DNA from: Balanoglossus misakiensis
Lineage: Eukaryota; Hemichordata
Reading direction: 5' to 3'
Length of the DNA: 64,000 bases
Assembly: GCA_040954595.2 (NCBI GenBank)
Contig: CM082593.2
Span: 10,664,001 to 10,728,000 of the forward strand
Made by a program: the position numbers and the translations under genes. Each line of letters starts with the position of its first letter. The first letter of the stretch is position 1. Positions 49,501 through 61,966 of the stretch are shown piece by piece. Under the pieces are notes generated by a model that saw only the letters and a program-made list of their open reading frames with translations, made no database searches and was not told the DNA's origin.

Positions 49501-51055
49501 AAAAATGACAAATTTTCGACTGCAAAATCTCAAAATTTCGTCGATTTTTGAAATAAATCATTGTTGAAAATTATCAAAAAATGACAAATTTTCCTCTTTG
49601 CAAAATCTCAAAATTTCGTCGATTTTTTGAAAAAAGACGGGTGAAAATCATCAAAAAATGACAAATTTACGACTACAAAATCTCAAAATTTCGTCGATTT
49701 GTGAAAAAAAATCATGGGTGAAAATCATCAAAAAATGACAAATTTTCGACTTTGCAAAATCTCAAAATTTTGCCAATTTTGAAAAAATCATGGGTGAAAA
49801 TCATCAAAAAATGACAAATTTTTTACTGCAAAATCTCAAATTTTCGTCGATTTTTTAAAAAAATTGTTGAAAATCATCAAAAAATGACAAAATTTTCGAC
49901 TTTGTAAAATCACAAAATTTCGTCGATTTTGAAAAAAATCATAGGTTCGTCGATTTTTAAAAAAAAAACATGGGTGAAAATCATCAAAAAATGACAAATT
50001 AAAAAAAAAAACGGGTGAAAATCATCAAAAAATGACAAATTTTCCTCCTTGCAAAATCTCAAAATTTCGTCGATTTTTGAAAAAAGACATGGGTGAAAAT
50101 CATCAAAAAATGACAAATTTTCGACTTTGCAAAATCTCAAAATTTCGTCGATTTTTGAAGAAAATCAAGGGTGAAAATCATCAAAAAATGACAAATTTTC
50201 GACTTTGCAAAATCTGAAAATTTCGTCGATTTTTGAAAAAAATCATGGGTGAAAATCATCAAAAAATGACAAATTTTTGACTGCAAAATCTCAAAATTTC
50301 GTCAATTTTTGAAAAAAATCATGGTTGAAAATCATCATGACAATGACAAATTTTCGACTTTGCAAAATCTCAAAATTTCGTCGATTTTGAAAAAAATCAT
50401 GGGTTCGTCCATTTTTGAAAAAAAAACATTGGGTGAAAATCATCAAAAAATGACAAATTTTCGACTTTGCAAAATCTCAAAATTTCGTCGATTTTTGAAG
50501 AAAATCATGGGTGAAAATCATCAAAAAATGACAAATTTTCGACTTTGCAAAATCTCAAAATTTCGTCGATTTTTGAAAAAAGACGGGTGAAAATCATCTA
50601 AAAATGACAAATTTTCGACTTTGCAAAATCTCAAAATTTCGTTGATTTTTGAAAAAAATCATGGGGGAAAATCATCAAAAAATGACAAATTTACGACTAC
50701 AAAATCTCAAAATTTCGTCGATTTGTGAAAAAAAATCATGGGTGAAAATCATCAAAAAATGACAAATTTTCGACTTTGCAAAATCTCAAAATTTTGCCAA
50801 TTTTGAAAAAATCATGGGTGAAAATCATCAAAAAATGACAATTTTTTTACTGCAAAATCTCAAATTTTCGTAGATTTTTTAAAAAAATTGTTGAAAATCA
50901 TCAAAAAATGACAAATTTTTGACTGCAAAATCTCAAAATTTCGTCGATTTTTGAAAAAAAATGATTGTTGAAAATCATCAAAAAATGACAAATTTTCCTC
51001 TTTGCAAAATCTCAAAATTTCGTCGATTTTTGAAAAAAGACATGGGTGAAAATCA

Positions 51056-51622
51056 TCAAAAAATGACAAATTTTCGACTTTGCAAAATCTCAAAATTTCG
51101 TCGATTTTCGAAAAAATCATGGGTGAAAATCATGAAAAAATGACAAATTTTCGACTTTGCAAAATCTGAAAATTTCGTCGATTTTTGAAAAAAATCATGG
51201 GGGAAAATGATCAAAAAATGACAAATTTTCGACTGCAAAATCTCAAAATTTCGTCAATTTTGAAAAAAATCATGGTCGAAAATCATCAAATAATGACAAT
51301 TTTTTTACTGCAAAATCTCAAAATTTCATCGATTTTTGAAATAAATCATGGGTGAAAATCATCAAAAAATGACAAATTTTCGACTTTGCAAAATCTCAAA
51401 ATTTCGTCGATTTTTGAAAAAAGACATGGGTGAAAATCATCAAAAAATGACAAATTTTCGACTTTGCAAAATCTCAAAATTTCGTCGATTTTCGAAAAAA
51501 TCATGGGTGAAAATCATGAAAAAATGACAAATTTTCGACTTTGCAAAATCTGAAAATTTCGTCGATTTTTGAAAAAAATCATGGGGGAAAATGATCAAAA
51601 AATGACAAATTTTCGACTGCAA
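51056..51622 (+). repeat. 384-bp offset tandem duplication in the array
   Basis: 51056-51238 recurs at 51440-51622, including the rare GATTTTCGAAAAAATCATGG unit seen at both 51,102 and 51,486. It shows recent unequal exchange at the five-monomer scale. Confidence 0.75.
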
Positions 51623-52099
51623 AATCTCAAAATTTCGTCAATTTTGAAAAAAATCATGGTCGAAAATCATCAAATAATGACAATTTTTTTACTGCAAAAT
51701 CTCAAAATTTCATCGATTTTTGAAAAAAATCATGGGTGAAAATCATCAAAAAATGACAAATTTTCGACTTTGCAAAATCTCAAAATTTCGTCGATTTTTG
51801 AAGAAAATCAAGGGTGAAAATCATCAAAAAATGACAAATTTTCGACTTTGCAAAATCTGAAAATTTCGTCGATTTTTGAAAAAAATCATGGGTGAAAATC
51901 ATCAAAAAATGACAAATTTTTGACTGCAAAATCTCAAAATTTCGTCAATTTTTGAAAAAAATCATGGTTGAAAATCATCATGACAATGACAAATTTTCGA
52001 CTTTGCAAAATCTCAAAATTTCGTCGATTTTGAAAAAAATCATGGGTTCGTCCATTTTTGAAAAAAAAACATTGGGTGAAAATCATCAAAAAATGACAA

Positions 52100-55000
52100 A
52101 TTTTCGACTTTGCAAAATCTCAAAATTTCGTCGATTTTTGAAAAAAAATCATGGGGAAAATGATCAAAAAATGACAAATTTTCGACTGCAAAATTTCAAA
52201 ATTTCGTCAATTTTGAAAAAATCATGGGTGAAAATCATCAAAAAATGACAAATTTTCGACTACAAAATCTCAAAATTTCGTCGATTTTTGAAAAAAAAAC
52301 GGGTGAAAATCATCAAAAAATGACAAATTTTCCTCTTTGCAAAATCTATAAATTTCGTCGATTTTTGAAAAATTTTCAACTTTGCAAAATCTCAAAATTT
52401 CGTCGATTTTAGAAAAAAATCATGGGGGAAAATCATCAAAAAATGTCAAATTTTCGACTGCAAAATCTCAAAATTTCGTCGATTTTTGAAATAAATCATT
52501 GTTGAAAATTATCAAAAAATGACAAATTTTCCTCTTTGCAAAATCTCAAAATTTCGTCGATTTTTTGAAAAAAGACGGGTGAAAATCATCTAAAAATGAC
52601 AAATTTTCGACTTTGCAAAATCTCAAAATTTCGTTGATTTTTGAAAAAAATCATGGGGGAAAATCATCAAAAAATGACAAATTTACGACTACAAAATCTC
52701 AAAATTTCGTCGATTTGTGAAAATAAATCATGGGTGAAAATCATCAAAAAATGACAAATTTTCGACTTTGCAAAATCTCAAAATTTTGCCAATTTTGAAA
52801 AAATCATGGGTGAAAATCATCAACAAATGAAAATTTTTTTACTGCAAAATCTCAAATTTTCGTCGATTTTTTAAAAAAATTGTTGAAAATCATCAAAAAA
52901 TGACAAATTTTTGACTGCAAAATCTCAAAATTTCGTCGACTTTTGAAAAAAAATCATTGTTGAAAATCATCAAAAAATGACAAATTTTCCTCTTTGCAAA
53001 ATCTCAAAATTTCGTCGATATTTGAAAAAAGACATGGGTGAAAATCATCAAAAAATGACAAATTTTCGACTTTGCAAAATCTCAAAATTTCGTCGATTTT
53101 TGAAAAAATCATGGGTGAAAATCATGAAAAAATGACAAATTTTCGACTTTGCAAAATCTGAAAATTTCGTCGATTTTTGAAAAAAATCATGAGGAAAATG
53201 ATCAAAAAATGACAAATTTTCGACTGCAAAATCTCAAAATTTCGTCAATTTTGAAAAAAATCATGGTCGTAAATCATCAAATAATGACAATTTTTTTACT
53301 GCAAAATCTCAAAATTTCATCGATTTTTGAAAAAAATCATGGGTGAAAATCATCAAAAAATGACAAATTTTCGACTTTGCAAAATCTCAAAATTTCGTCG
53401 ATTTTTGAAGAAAATCAAGAGTGAAAATCATCAAAAAATGACAAATTTTCGACTTTGCAAAATCTCAAAATTTCGTCGATTTTTGAAAAAAATCATGGGG
53501 AAAATGATCAAAAAATGACAAATTTTCGACTGCAAAATTTCAAAATTTCGTCAATTTTGAAAAAATCATAGGTGAAAATCATCAAAAAATGACAAATTTT
53601 CGACTGCAAAATCTCAAAATTTCGTCGATTTTTGAAAAAAAAACGGGTGAAAATCATCAAAAAATGACAAATTTTCGACTGCAAAGACTCAAAATTTCGT
53701 CAATTTTGAAAAAAATCATGGGTGAAAATCATCAAAAAATGACAAATTTTCCTCTTTGCAAAATCTATAAATTTCGTCGATTTTTGAAAAATTTTCAACT
53801 TTGCAAAATCTCAAAATTTCGTCGATTTTTGAAAAAAATCATGGGGGAAAATCATCAAAAAATGACAAATTTTCGACTGCAAAATCTCAAAATTTCGTCC
53901 ATTTTTGAAATAAATCATTGTTGAAAATTATCAAAAAATGACAAATTTTCCTCTTTGCAAAATCTCAAAATTTCGTCGATTTTTTGAAAAAAGACGGGTG
54001 AAAATCATCTAAAAATGACAAATTTTCGACTTTGCAAAATCTCAAAATTTCGTTGATTTTTGAAAAAAATCATGGGGGAAAATCATCAAAAAATGACAAA
54101 TTTACGACTACAAAATCTCAAAATTTCGTCGATTTGTGAAAAAAAATCATGGGTGAAAATCATCAAAAAATGACAAATTTTCGACTTTGCAAAATCTCAA
54201 AATTTTGCCAATTTTGAAAAAATCATGGGTGAAAATCATCAAAAAATGACAAATTTTTTACTGCAAAATCTCAAATTTTCGTCGATTTTTTAAAAAAATT
54301 GTTGAAAATCATCAAAAAATGACAAATTTTTGACTGCAAAATCTCAAAATTTCGTCGATTTTTGAAAAAAAATCATTGTTGAAAATCATCACAAAATGAC
54401 AAATTTTCCTCTTTGCAAAATCTCAAAATTTATTCGATTTTTGAAAAAAGACATGGGTGAAAATCATCAAAAAATGACAAATTTACGACTGCAAAATCTC
54501 AAAATTTCGTCGATTTGTGAAAAAAAATCATGGGTGAAAATCATCAAAAAATGACAAATTTTTGACTGCAAAATCTCAAAATTTCGTCAATTTTTGAAAA
54601 AAATCATGGTTGAAAATCATCATGACAATGACAAATTTTCGACTTTGCAAAATCTCAAAATTTCGTCGATTTTGAAAAAAATCATGGGTTCGTCCATTTT
54701 TGAAAAAAAAACATTCGGTGAAAATCATCAAAAAATGACAAATTTTCGACTTTGCAAAATCTGAAAATTTCGTCGATTTTTGAAAAAAATCATGGGGGAA
54801 AATGATCAAAAAATGACAAATTTTCGACTGCAAAATCTCAAAATTTCGTCAATTTTGAAAAAAATCATGGTCGAAAATCATCAAATAATGACAATTTTTT
54901 TACTGCAAAATCTCAAAATTTCATCGATTTTTGAAAAAAATCATGGGTGAAAATCATCAAAAAATGACAAATTTTCGACTTTGCAAAATCTCAAAATTTC

Positions 55001-58000
55001 GTCGATTTTTGAAGAAAATCAAGGGTGAAAATCATCAAAAAATGACATATTTTCGACTTTGCAAAATCTAAAAATTTCGTCAATTTTTGAAAAAAATCAT
55101 GGTTGAAAATCATCATGACAATGACAAATTTTCGACTTTGCAAAATCTCAAAATTTCGTCGATTTTGAAAAAAATCATGGGTTCGTCCATTTTTGAAAAA
55201 AAAACATTGGGTGAAAATCATCAAAAAATGACAAATTTTCGACTTTGCAAAATCTCAAAATTTCGTCGATTTTTGAAGAAAATCATGGGTGAAAATCATC
55301 AAAAAATGACAAATTTTCGACTTTGCAAAATCTCAAAATTTCGTCGATTTTTGAAAAAAAATCATGGGGAAAATGATCAAAAAATGACAAATTTTCGACT
55401 GCAAAATTTCAAAATTTCGTCAATTTTGAAAAAATCATGGGTGAAAATCATCAAAAAATGACAAATTTTCGACTGCAAAATCTCAAAATTTCGTCGATTT
55501 TTGAAAAAAAACGGGTGAAAATCATCAAAAAATGACAAATTTTCCTCTTTGCAAAATCTATAAATTTCGTCGATTTTTGAAAAATTTTCAACTTTGCAAA
55601 ATCTCAAAATTTCGTCGATTTTAGAAAAAAATCATGGGGGAAAATCATCAAAAAATGTCAAATTTTCGACTGCAAAATCTCAAAATTTCGTCGATTTTTG
55701 ATATAAATCATTGTTGAAAATTATCAAAAAATGACAAATTTTCCTCTTTGCAAAATCTCAAAATTTCGTCGATTTTTTGAAAAAAGACGGGTGAAAATCA
55801 TCTAAAAATGACAAATTTTCGACTTTGCAAAATCTCAAAATTTCGTTGATTTTTGAAAAAAATCATGGGTGAAAATCATCAACAAATGACAATTTTTTTA
55901 CTGCAAAATCTCAAATTTTCGTCGATTTTTTAAAAAAATTGTTGAAAATCATCAAAAAATGACAAATTTTTGACTGCAAAATCTCAAAATTTCGTCGATT
56001 TTTGAAAAAAAATCATTGTTGAAAATCATCAAAAAATGACAAATTTTCCTCTTTGCAAAATCTCAAAATTTCGTCGATTTTTGAAGAAAATCATGGGTGA
56101 AAATCATCAAAAAATGACAAATTTTCGACTTTGCAAAATCTCAAAATTTCGTCGATTTTTGAAAAAAAATCATGGGGAAAATGATCAAAAAATGACAAAT
56201 TTTCGACTGCAAAATTTCAAAATTTCGTCAATTTTGAAAAAATCATGGGTGAAAATCATCAAAAAATGACAAATTTTCGACTGCAAAATCTCAAAATTTC
56301 GTCGATTTTTGAAAAAAAAACGGGTGAAAATCATCAAAAAATGACAAATTTTCCTCTTTGCAAAATCTATAAATTTCGTCGATTTTTGAAAAATTTTCAA
56401 CTTTGCAAAATCTCAAAATTTCGTCGATTTTAGAAAAAAATCATGGGGGAAAATCATCAAAAAATGTCAAATTTTCGACTGCAAAATCTCAAAATTTCGT
56501 CGATTTTTGAAATAAATCATTGTTGAAAATTATCAAAAAATGACAAATTTTCCTCTTTGCAAAATCTCAAAATTTCGTCGATTTTTTGAAAAAAGACGGG
56601 TGAAAATCATCTAAAAATGACAAATTTTCGACTTTGCAAAATCTCAAAATTTCGTTGATTTTTGAAAAAAATCATGGGTGAAAATCATCAACAAATGACA
56701 ATTTTTTTACTGCAAAATCTCAAATTTTCGTCGATTTTTTAAAAAAATTGTTGAAAATCATCAAAAAATGACAAATTTTTGACTGCAAAATCTCAAAATT
56801 TCGTCGATTTTTGAAAAAAAATCATTGTTGAAAATCATCAAAAAATGACAAATTTTCCTCTTTGCAAAATCTCAAAATTTCGTCGATATTTGAAAAAAGA
56901 CATGGGTGAAAATCATCAAAAAATGACAAATTTTCGACTTTGCAAAATCTCAAAATTTCGTCGATTTTTGAAAAAATCATGGGTGAAAATCATGAAAAAA
57001 TGACAAATTTTCGACTTTGCAAAATCTGAAAATTTCGTCGATTTTTGAAAAAAATCATGGGGGAAAATGATCAAAAATGACAAATTTTCGACTGCAAAAT
57101 CTCAAAATTTCGTCAATTTTGAAAAAAATCATGGTCGAAAATCATCAAATAATGACAATTTTTTTACTGCAAAATCTCAAAATTTCATCGATTTTTGAAA
57201 AAAATCATGGGTGAAAATCATCAAAAAATGACAAATTGTCGACTTTGCAAAATCTCAAAATTTCGTCGATTTTTGAAGAAAATCAAGGGTGAAAATCATC
57301 AAAAAATGACAAATTTTCGACATTGCAAAATCTCAAAATTTCGTCGATTTTTGAAAAAAATCATGGGGAAAATGATCAAAAAATGACAAATTTTCGACTG
57401 CAAAATTTCAAAATTTCGTCAATTTTGAAAAAATCATGGGTGAAAATCATCAAAAAATGACAAATTTTCGACTGCAAAATCTCAAAATTTCGTCGATTTT
57501 TGAAAAAAAAACGGGTGAAAATCATCAAAAAATGACAAATTTTCGACTTCAAAGACTCAAAATTTCGTCAATTTTGAAAAAAATCATGGGTGAAAATCAT
57601 CAAAAAATGACAAATTTTCCTCTTTGCAAAATCTATAAATTTCGTCGATTTTTGAAAAATTTTCAACTTTGCAAAATCTCAAAATTTCGTCGATTTTTGA
57701 AAAAAATCATGGGGGAAAATCATCAAAAAATGACAAATTTTCGACTGCAAAATCTCAAAATTTCGTCGATTTTTGAAATAAATCATTGTTGAAAATTATC
57801 AAAAAATGACAAATTTTCCTCTTTGCAAAATCTCAAAATTTCGTAGATTTTTTGAAAAAAGACGGGTGAAAATCATCTAAAAATGACAAATTTTCGACTT
57901 TGCAAAATCTCAAAATTTCGTTGATTTTTGAAAAAAATCATGGGGGAAAATCATCAAAAAATGACAAATTTACGACTACAAAATCTCAAAATTTCGTCGA

Positions 58001-58650
58001 TTTGTGAAAAAAAATCATGGGTGAAAATCATCAAAAAATGACAAATTTTCGACTTTGCAAAATCTCAAAATTTTGCCAATTTTGAAAAAATCATGGGTGA
58101 AAATCATCAAAAAATGACAAATTTTTTACTGCAAAATCTCAAATTTTCGTCGATTTTTTAAAAAAATTGTTGAAAATCATCAAAAAATGACAAATTTTTG
58201 ACTGCAAAATCTCAAAATTTCGTCGATTTTTGAAAAAAAATCATTGTTGAAAATCATCACAAAATGACAAATTTTCCTCTTTGCAAAATCTCAAAATTTC
58301 GTCGATTTTTAAAAAAAAAGACATGGGTGAAAATCATCAAAAAATGACAAATTTACGACTGCAAAATCTCAAAATTTCGTCGATTTGTGAAAAAAAATCA
58401 TGGGTGAAAATCATCAAAAAATGACAAATTTTTGACTGCAAAATCTCAAAATTTCGTCAATTTTTGAAAAAAATCATGGTTGAAAATCATCATGACAATG
58501 ACAAATTTTCGACTTTGCAAAATCTCAAAATTTCGTCGATTTTGAAAAAAATCATGGGTTCGTCTATTTTTGAAAAAAAAACATTCGGTGAAAATCATCA
58601 AAAAATGACAAATTTTCGACTTTGCAAAATCTCAAAATTTCGTCGATTTT
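52100..58650 (+). repeat. higher-order repeat with 3.87-4.02 kb offset
   Basis: Monomer order from about 52,200 recurs at about 56,220 (offset about 4,021 bp). After a loss of two monomers (about 153 bp) in the second copy the offset is 3,868 bp, and this holds to the CATCATGACAATGAC unit at about 54,620 and 58,488. Confidence 0.72.
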
Positions 58651-59139
58651 TGAAGAAAATCATGGGTGAAAATCATCAAAAAATTACAAATTTTCGACTT
58701 TGCAAAATCTCAAAATTTCGTCAATTTTGAAAAAAATCATCGGTGAAAATCATCAAAAAATTACAAATTTTTTACTGCAAAATCTCAAAATTTCGTCAAT
58801 TTTTGAAAAAAATCATGGTTGAAAATCATCATGACAATGACAAATTTTCGACTTTGCAAAATCTCAAAATTTCGTCGATTTTGAAAAAAATCATGGGTTC
58901 GTCTATTTTTGAAAAAAAAACATTCGGTGAAAATCATCAAAAAATGACAAATTTTCGACTTTGCAAAATCTCAAAATTTCGTCGATTTTTGAAGAAAATC
59001 ATGGGTGAAAATCATCAAAAAATTACAAATTTTCGACTTTGCAAAATCTCAAAATTTCGTCAATTTTGAAAAAAATCATCGGTGAAAATCATCAAAAAAT
59101 TACAAATTTTTTACTGCAAAATCTCAAATTTTCGTCGAT
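58464..59139 (+). repeat. 338-bp tandem duplication near the right edge of the array
   Basis: 58464-58801 and 58802-59139 are near-identical. Both contain the CATCATGACAATGAC unit, the GGGTTCGTCTATTTTTG insertion unit and CATTCGGTG. This is the youngest-looking local duplication close to the array border. Confidence 0.8.
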
Positions 59140-60029
59140 TTTTTAAAAAAATTGTTGAAAATCATCAAAAAATGACAAATTTTCCTCTCTTGCAAAATCT
59201 CAAAATTTCGTCGATTTTTGAAAAAAGACGGGTGAAAATCATCAAAAAATGACAAATTTTCGACTTTGCAAAATCTCAAAATTTCGTCGATTTTTGAAAA
59301 AAATCATGGCAGGTGTCAAAGGTATCCCCCTGTATTTGGCATTTCATGATAGTTTCCTCCCTCCAAATACCAAAGCTGCACCTGTACAACGGGATGAGAT
59401 ATGGCACTGTATGACAGAGGTCATCAAAATCACCTTATACATTTGGGCAAAAACCAACTGACACTTACATTCGTCCCAGTGGAACAAAAACCACACCTAT
59501 CGCCCTGTTGGTTAGTGTACAATTAAATGTACAAAATCAATGACTTAGGCAGGTGCAACAGGTGACCCCGCCTTTGGTATGTCATTATGGTCCCATCCGT
59601 ATATGCCCCCCCCCCCCCCAAGCCAAAGCTGCATGCATCTTCTGTAGATGCTCACTAAGCAAAAGTAGGTGAAAGGTCACATAAGGTCGCCCACAACTTG
59701 ACGGGAAAATCGGACTTCATATTGATCCATGTGCAACAAATACCACGCTACCACCCCTTTCATTGACCCCACAATTACGCATGCACATAATTATTGAGTT
59801 ACGCAGGTGTCACAGGTGACCCCCGAATCGGGTGTATTATTTTGGTCCCATACAGCTGCATGTAGCTGCGTGCCGTTACGGGCGACCTGATAACCCACAC
59901 GGCCACCTGCGGGCCGACCCCCATACTGAACGTCCAGTTGCAACATCACGACTGAAGTAGGAACTTTTGAACGGCAACGAAGCCTGATCTCTGATTATTG
60001 CTGGTACCATACTCCCTTCGTGCAAGAAA

Positions 60030-60144
60030 ATCACTGGTCTGCTGACGTATTTCAGGCAATTTCCCAAACTACTATCCACTACATGTGACTACAATGCTAA
60101 TGAAACCTCCCACAACATTAGCGACTTAGAGTCAAAGCCCACTG
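60030..60144 (+). repeat. direct repeat flanking the dead LINE, right block
   Basis: Homologue of 4842-4955, ending GTCAAAGCCCACTG. In this copy the sequence then runs into about 50 bp of unassigned sequence and the intact 3' end of the LINE. Confidence 0.6.
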
Positions 60145-60308
60145 CCAGTGTAGCCGGGTTTGCGTAGACACATTTGAATGGCAACAGCTAACAAATAATA
60201 ATAATTCTTTATTTCAGACTTTAAAAAAAGTCCATATACCCAAAAGAGAGAAGAAAAAAAAACAATAATAATAATCTGACACTGAGACACACACAAAAAA
60301 AACTTACA

Positions 60309-60415
60309 TGATATACAATTGCTTTCGCCAATGTTTGAAAAATATGCTGTCAGTCGCTCTATCTGATGAACAGATCGCATCAAGTAAAACATTAGAAGAA
60401 TTTTCGAGTCTACGC
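60309..60415 (-). pseudogene. LINE ORF2 extreme C-terminus (right copy)
   Basis: The frame that reads EVFRRNMYSF before the TTAA site at 61215-61218 continues on the far side of the inserted element and ends near 60309 with WRKQLYIM and a stop. The left copy lacks this segment. Confidence 0.7.
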
Positions 60416-60419
60416 TTAA

Positions 60420-61214
60420 GATGGGTCCCTGGGATCTTTTTGCTCGTTGCTATGGGCCTTTATAGGACATTACACCCCGATTTGGACTAAGCCGTTTTCA
60501 GAGTCTAACAAGGGGCTGGTAACTAGTTGAAAATCTGCACGATTGTGAGCGCGCGCCCCCTGACGCCATTGATATGAAAATTAGCTAGGTCAAATTTCAA
60601 AAGCCTAAGGCTTTTTATTCCGTGACCTCAAAAACGAACTTGATACGTATTCATTAGTTGCTTGAACCAGGGAAGATCGTGACGGATTTTGTTTTCGAAT
60701 ATTATCGTTGTATCCTAAGATTTCAGCATACCCGTACCACACCTGAAAAAGTCATCGATTTTGGGTGTTTTTGGACGCACTCTTCCAGCGGTATCGCTTC
60801 TTAGCACGACGAAAACCGAAAAAACGATCCGTCACACTGTGCGGAAGTGCGTTCTCAACAAGCAGGTCAAATTTGACTGGCGTACGTGGCCTATGAAAAA
60901 AGCCTTAGGGATTTTCGTGAACGGTACAAAATCTCTGTGTACAAAACATTGGATTTTTAGCGTTCGATCCAGTTACTGTGGTTACAGGACGCGCACGCTA
61001 TCGCTGACCGCTGCTTTGCCGTATTAGCGTGGCGGCCTATGGCCGGGTGGTAGCTGCCGTCAACATACTCGGACAGGGGGTGTGCACACAATCGTGCAGA
61101 TTTTCAACTAGTTACCAGCCCCTTGTTAGACTCTGAAAACGGCTTAGTCCAAATCGGGGTGTAATGTCCTATAAAGGCCCATAGCAACGAGCAAAAAGAT
61201 CCCAGGGACCCATC
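60420..61214. mobile_element. 795-bp TTAA element with 128-bp perfect terminal inverted repeats
   Basis: TTAA flanks both ends (60416-60419 and 61215-61218). The first 128 bp (60420-60547) are an exact reverse complement of 61087-61214, both starting GATGGGTCCCTGGGATC inward from the end. It sits inside the minus-strand LINE. The TTAA duplication suggests a piggyBac-type element. Its only sizeable frame is an 88-codon one (60761-61027) with no recognised domain, so it is non-autonomous. Perfect repeat arms indicate recent activity or recent gene conversion between arms. Confidence 0.93.
60761..61027 (+). other. 88-codon open frame inside the TTAA element, unrecognised
   Basis: It starts MGVFGRTLPAVSLL and is basic, with several aromatic residues (FDWRTWPMKKALG). 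No catalytic Asp triad or zinc motif of a transposase is visible and the length is far too short for one. It may be chance or a fragment of captured sequence. Confidence 0.25.
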
Positions 61215-61477
61215 TTAAAACTGTACATATTGCGTCTAAAAACTTCACCAAGTGACAATACATGTACATGGTTTGTAGCAAACATACCCGATGCACAGCA
61301 AAATGGCGGAAGACCGAGAAATCTTCTCCAAACATTATTGTACATAGTTTTAAATTTTTTCATCGGTTTAACTTTAAAGGATGCCCACAAACTGCAACAG
61401 TAAATATTACTACAATATGCCAAAAATAAAACTTTCTTCACATCTTGACTACAATGTTGAAAATGTCTCAATAGCAT
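61169..61477 (-). pseudogene. LINE ORF2 post-RT region (right copy)
   Basis: The frame matches the left copy through FKVKPMKKFK and then continues into the true LINE C-terminal region (MYNNVWRRFLGLPPFCCASG, then VFRRNMYSF). The last 15 or so residues are encoded by the inserted TTAA element. It is part of the same broken ORF as 61616-61951. Confidence 0.8.
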
Positions 61478-61615
61478 GTTTGCTCTTACACAAAATGCTC
61501 TTCTCTGTCGTTCAATATCTTCATTATCACAACCATCACAAGATATAACATGGCCCAGATAGGTGTGTACAGGTACAAACTTTAAAGTGATGTCATTAAG
61601 TTTAACCGAAGGAAT

Positions 61616-61951
61616 TCATTGAACGCTCATATTCTTCCCATTAAAAAGCATGCACACAGTTTTACTAGAATTATAAATGATATCATAATCCTTGCCATAA
61701 ATTTCACAAATTCTAAGAAGACGGCGTAGACCCTTAATACTTGGACTGAGTAGAGTCATGTCGTCAGCGTAACCTAAAGTGTTAGCGCTGACACCAGACA
61801 TGGTACAGCCAACTTTGGCTTTACAGAGTGCATTGATAATATCATCAATGTAGACATTAAAAAGATAGGGAGAGAGTACCCCCCCTTGTCTTACACCGTT
61901 AGAAACAGAAAACAACTCTGAGGGTTCATTACCCCACAACACAGTAAACAA
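61616..61951 (-). pseudogene. reverse transcriptase motifs B and C (right copy)
   Basis: The frame contains NGVRQGGVLSPYLFNVYIDD and the catalytic GYADDM, as in the left copy at 4900-5559. A TGA after KNMSVQ (near 61616-61620) truncates it, where the left copy reads through with Arg. This stop arose after the duplication or was reverted in the left copy. Confidence 0.85.
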
Positions 61952-61966
61952 TTGATTTCTGTACCA

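Larger units (their letters stand above)
12573..59309 (+). repeat. 46.7-kb satellite array, ~78-bp monomer, head-to-tail
   Basis: The array is an unbroken run of one monomer in a single orientation. A typical unit is 12881-12958 (78 bp), built from ATGACAAATTTTCGACTTTG, CAAAATCTCAAAATTTCGTC, GATTTTTGAAAAAAATCATG and GGTGAAAATCATCAAAAA. Consensus composition is 33 A, 24 T, 10 G, 11 C (27% GC). Common variants are a 75-bp form lacking TTT (GACTGCAAAATC), a ~42-bp form missing the middle of the unit, a longer form with an internal duplication around TTCGTCGATTTTT, and single-base length changes in A runs. On the order of 600 monomers are present. I saw no transposon or unique sequence inside. 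It may be a centromeric, pericentromeric or other heterochromatic satellite; location on the chromosome cannot be told from the sequence. No protein should be called in it. Confidence 0.97.

Noticed and set aside
12573-59309. CRISPR-like array
   Set aside because: The repeats are head-to-tail with no unique spacers, units are far longer than CRISPR repeats, and the context is eukaryotic with no cas genes.
12573-59309. CENP-B box in the monomer
   Set aside because: TTCG occurs, but the required downstream A and CGGG spacing is absent, so the known box does not match.
12573-59309. Telomeric or subtelomeric repeat
   Set aside because: No TTAGGG-type units were seen; the monomer is unrelated.
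12625-59461. Dozens of 60-151-codon open frames on both strands of the array
   Set aside because: They are translations of the same 78-bp unit in different frames. They start and stop at random variant sites and show no domain beyond the repeat period.
60132-60392. 86-codon minus-strand frame with hydrophobic stretches
   Set aside because: It runs through the LINE C-terminus in the wrong frame and into the 3' UTR; the apparent membrane-like segment comes from T-rich sequence.
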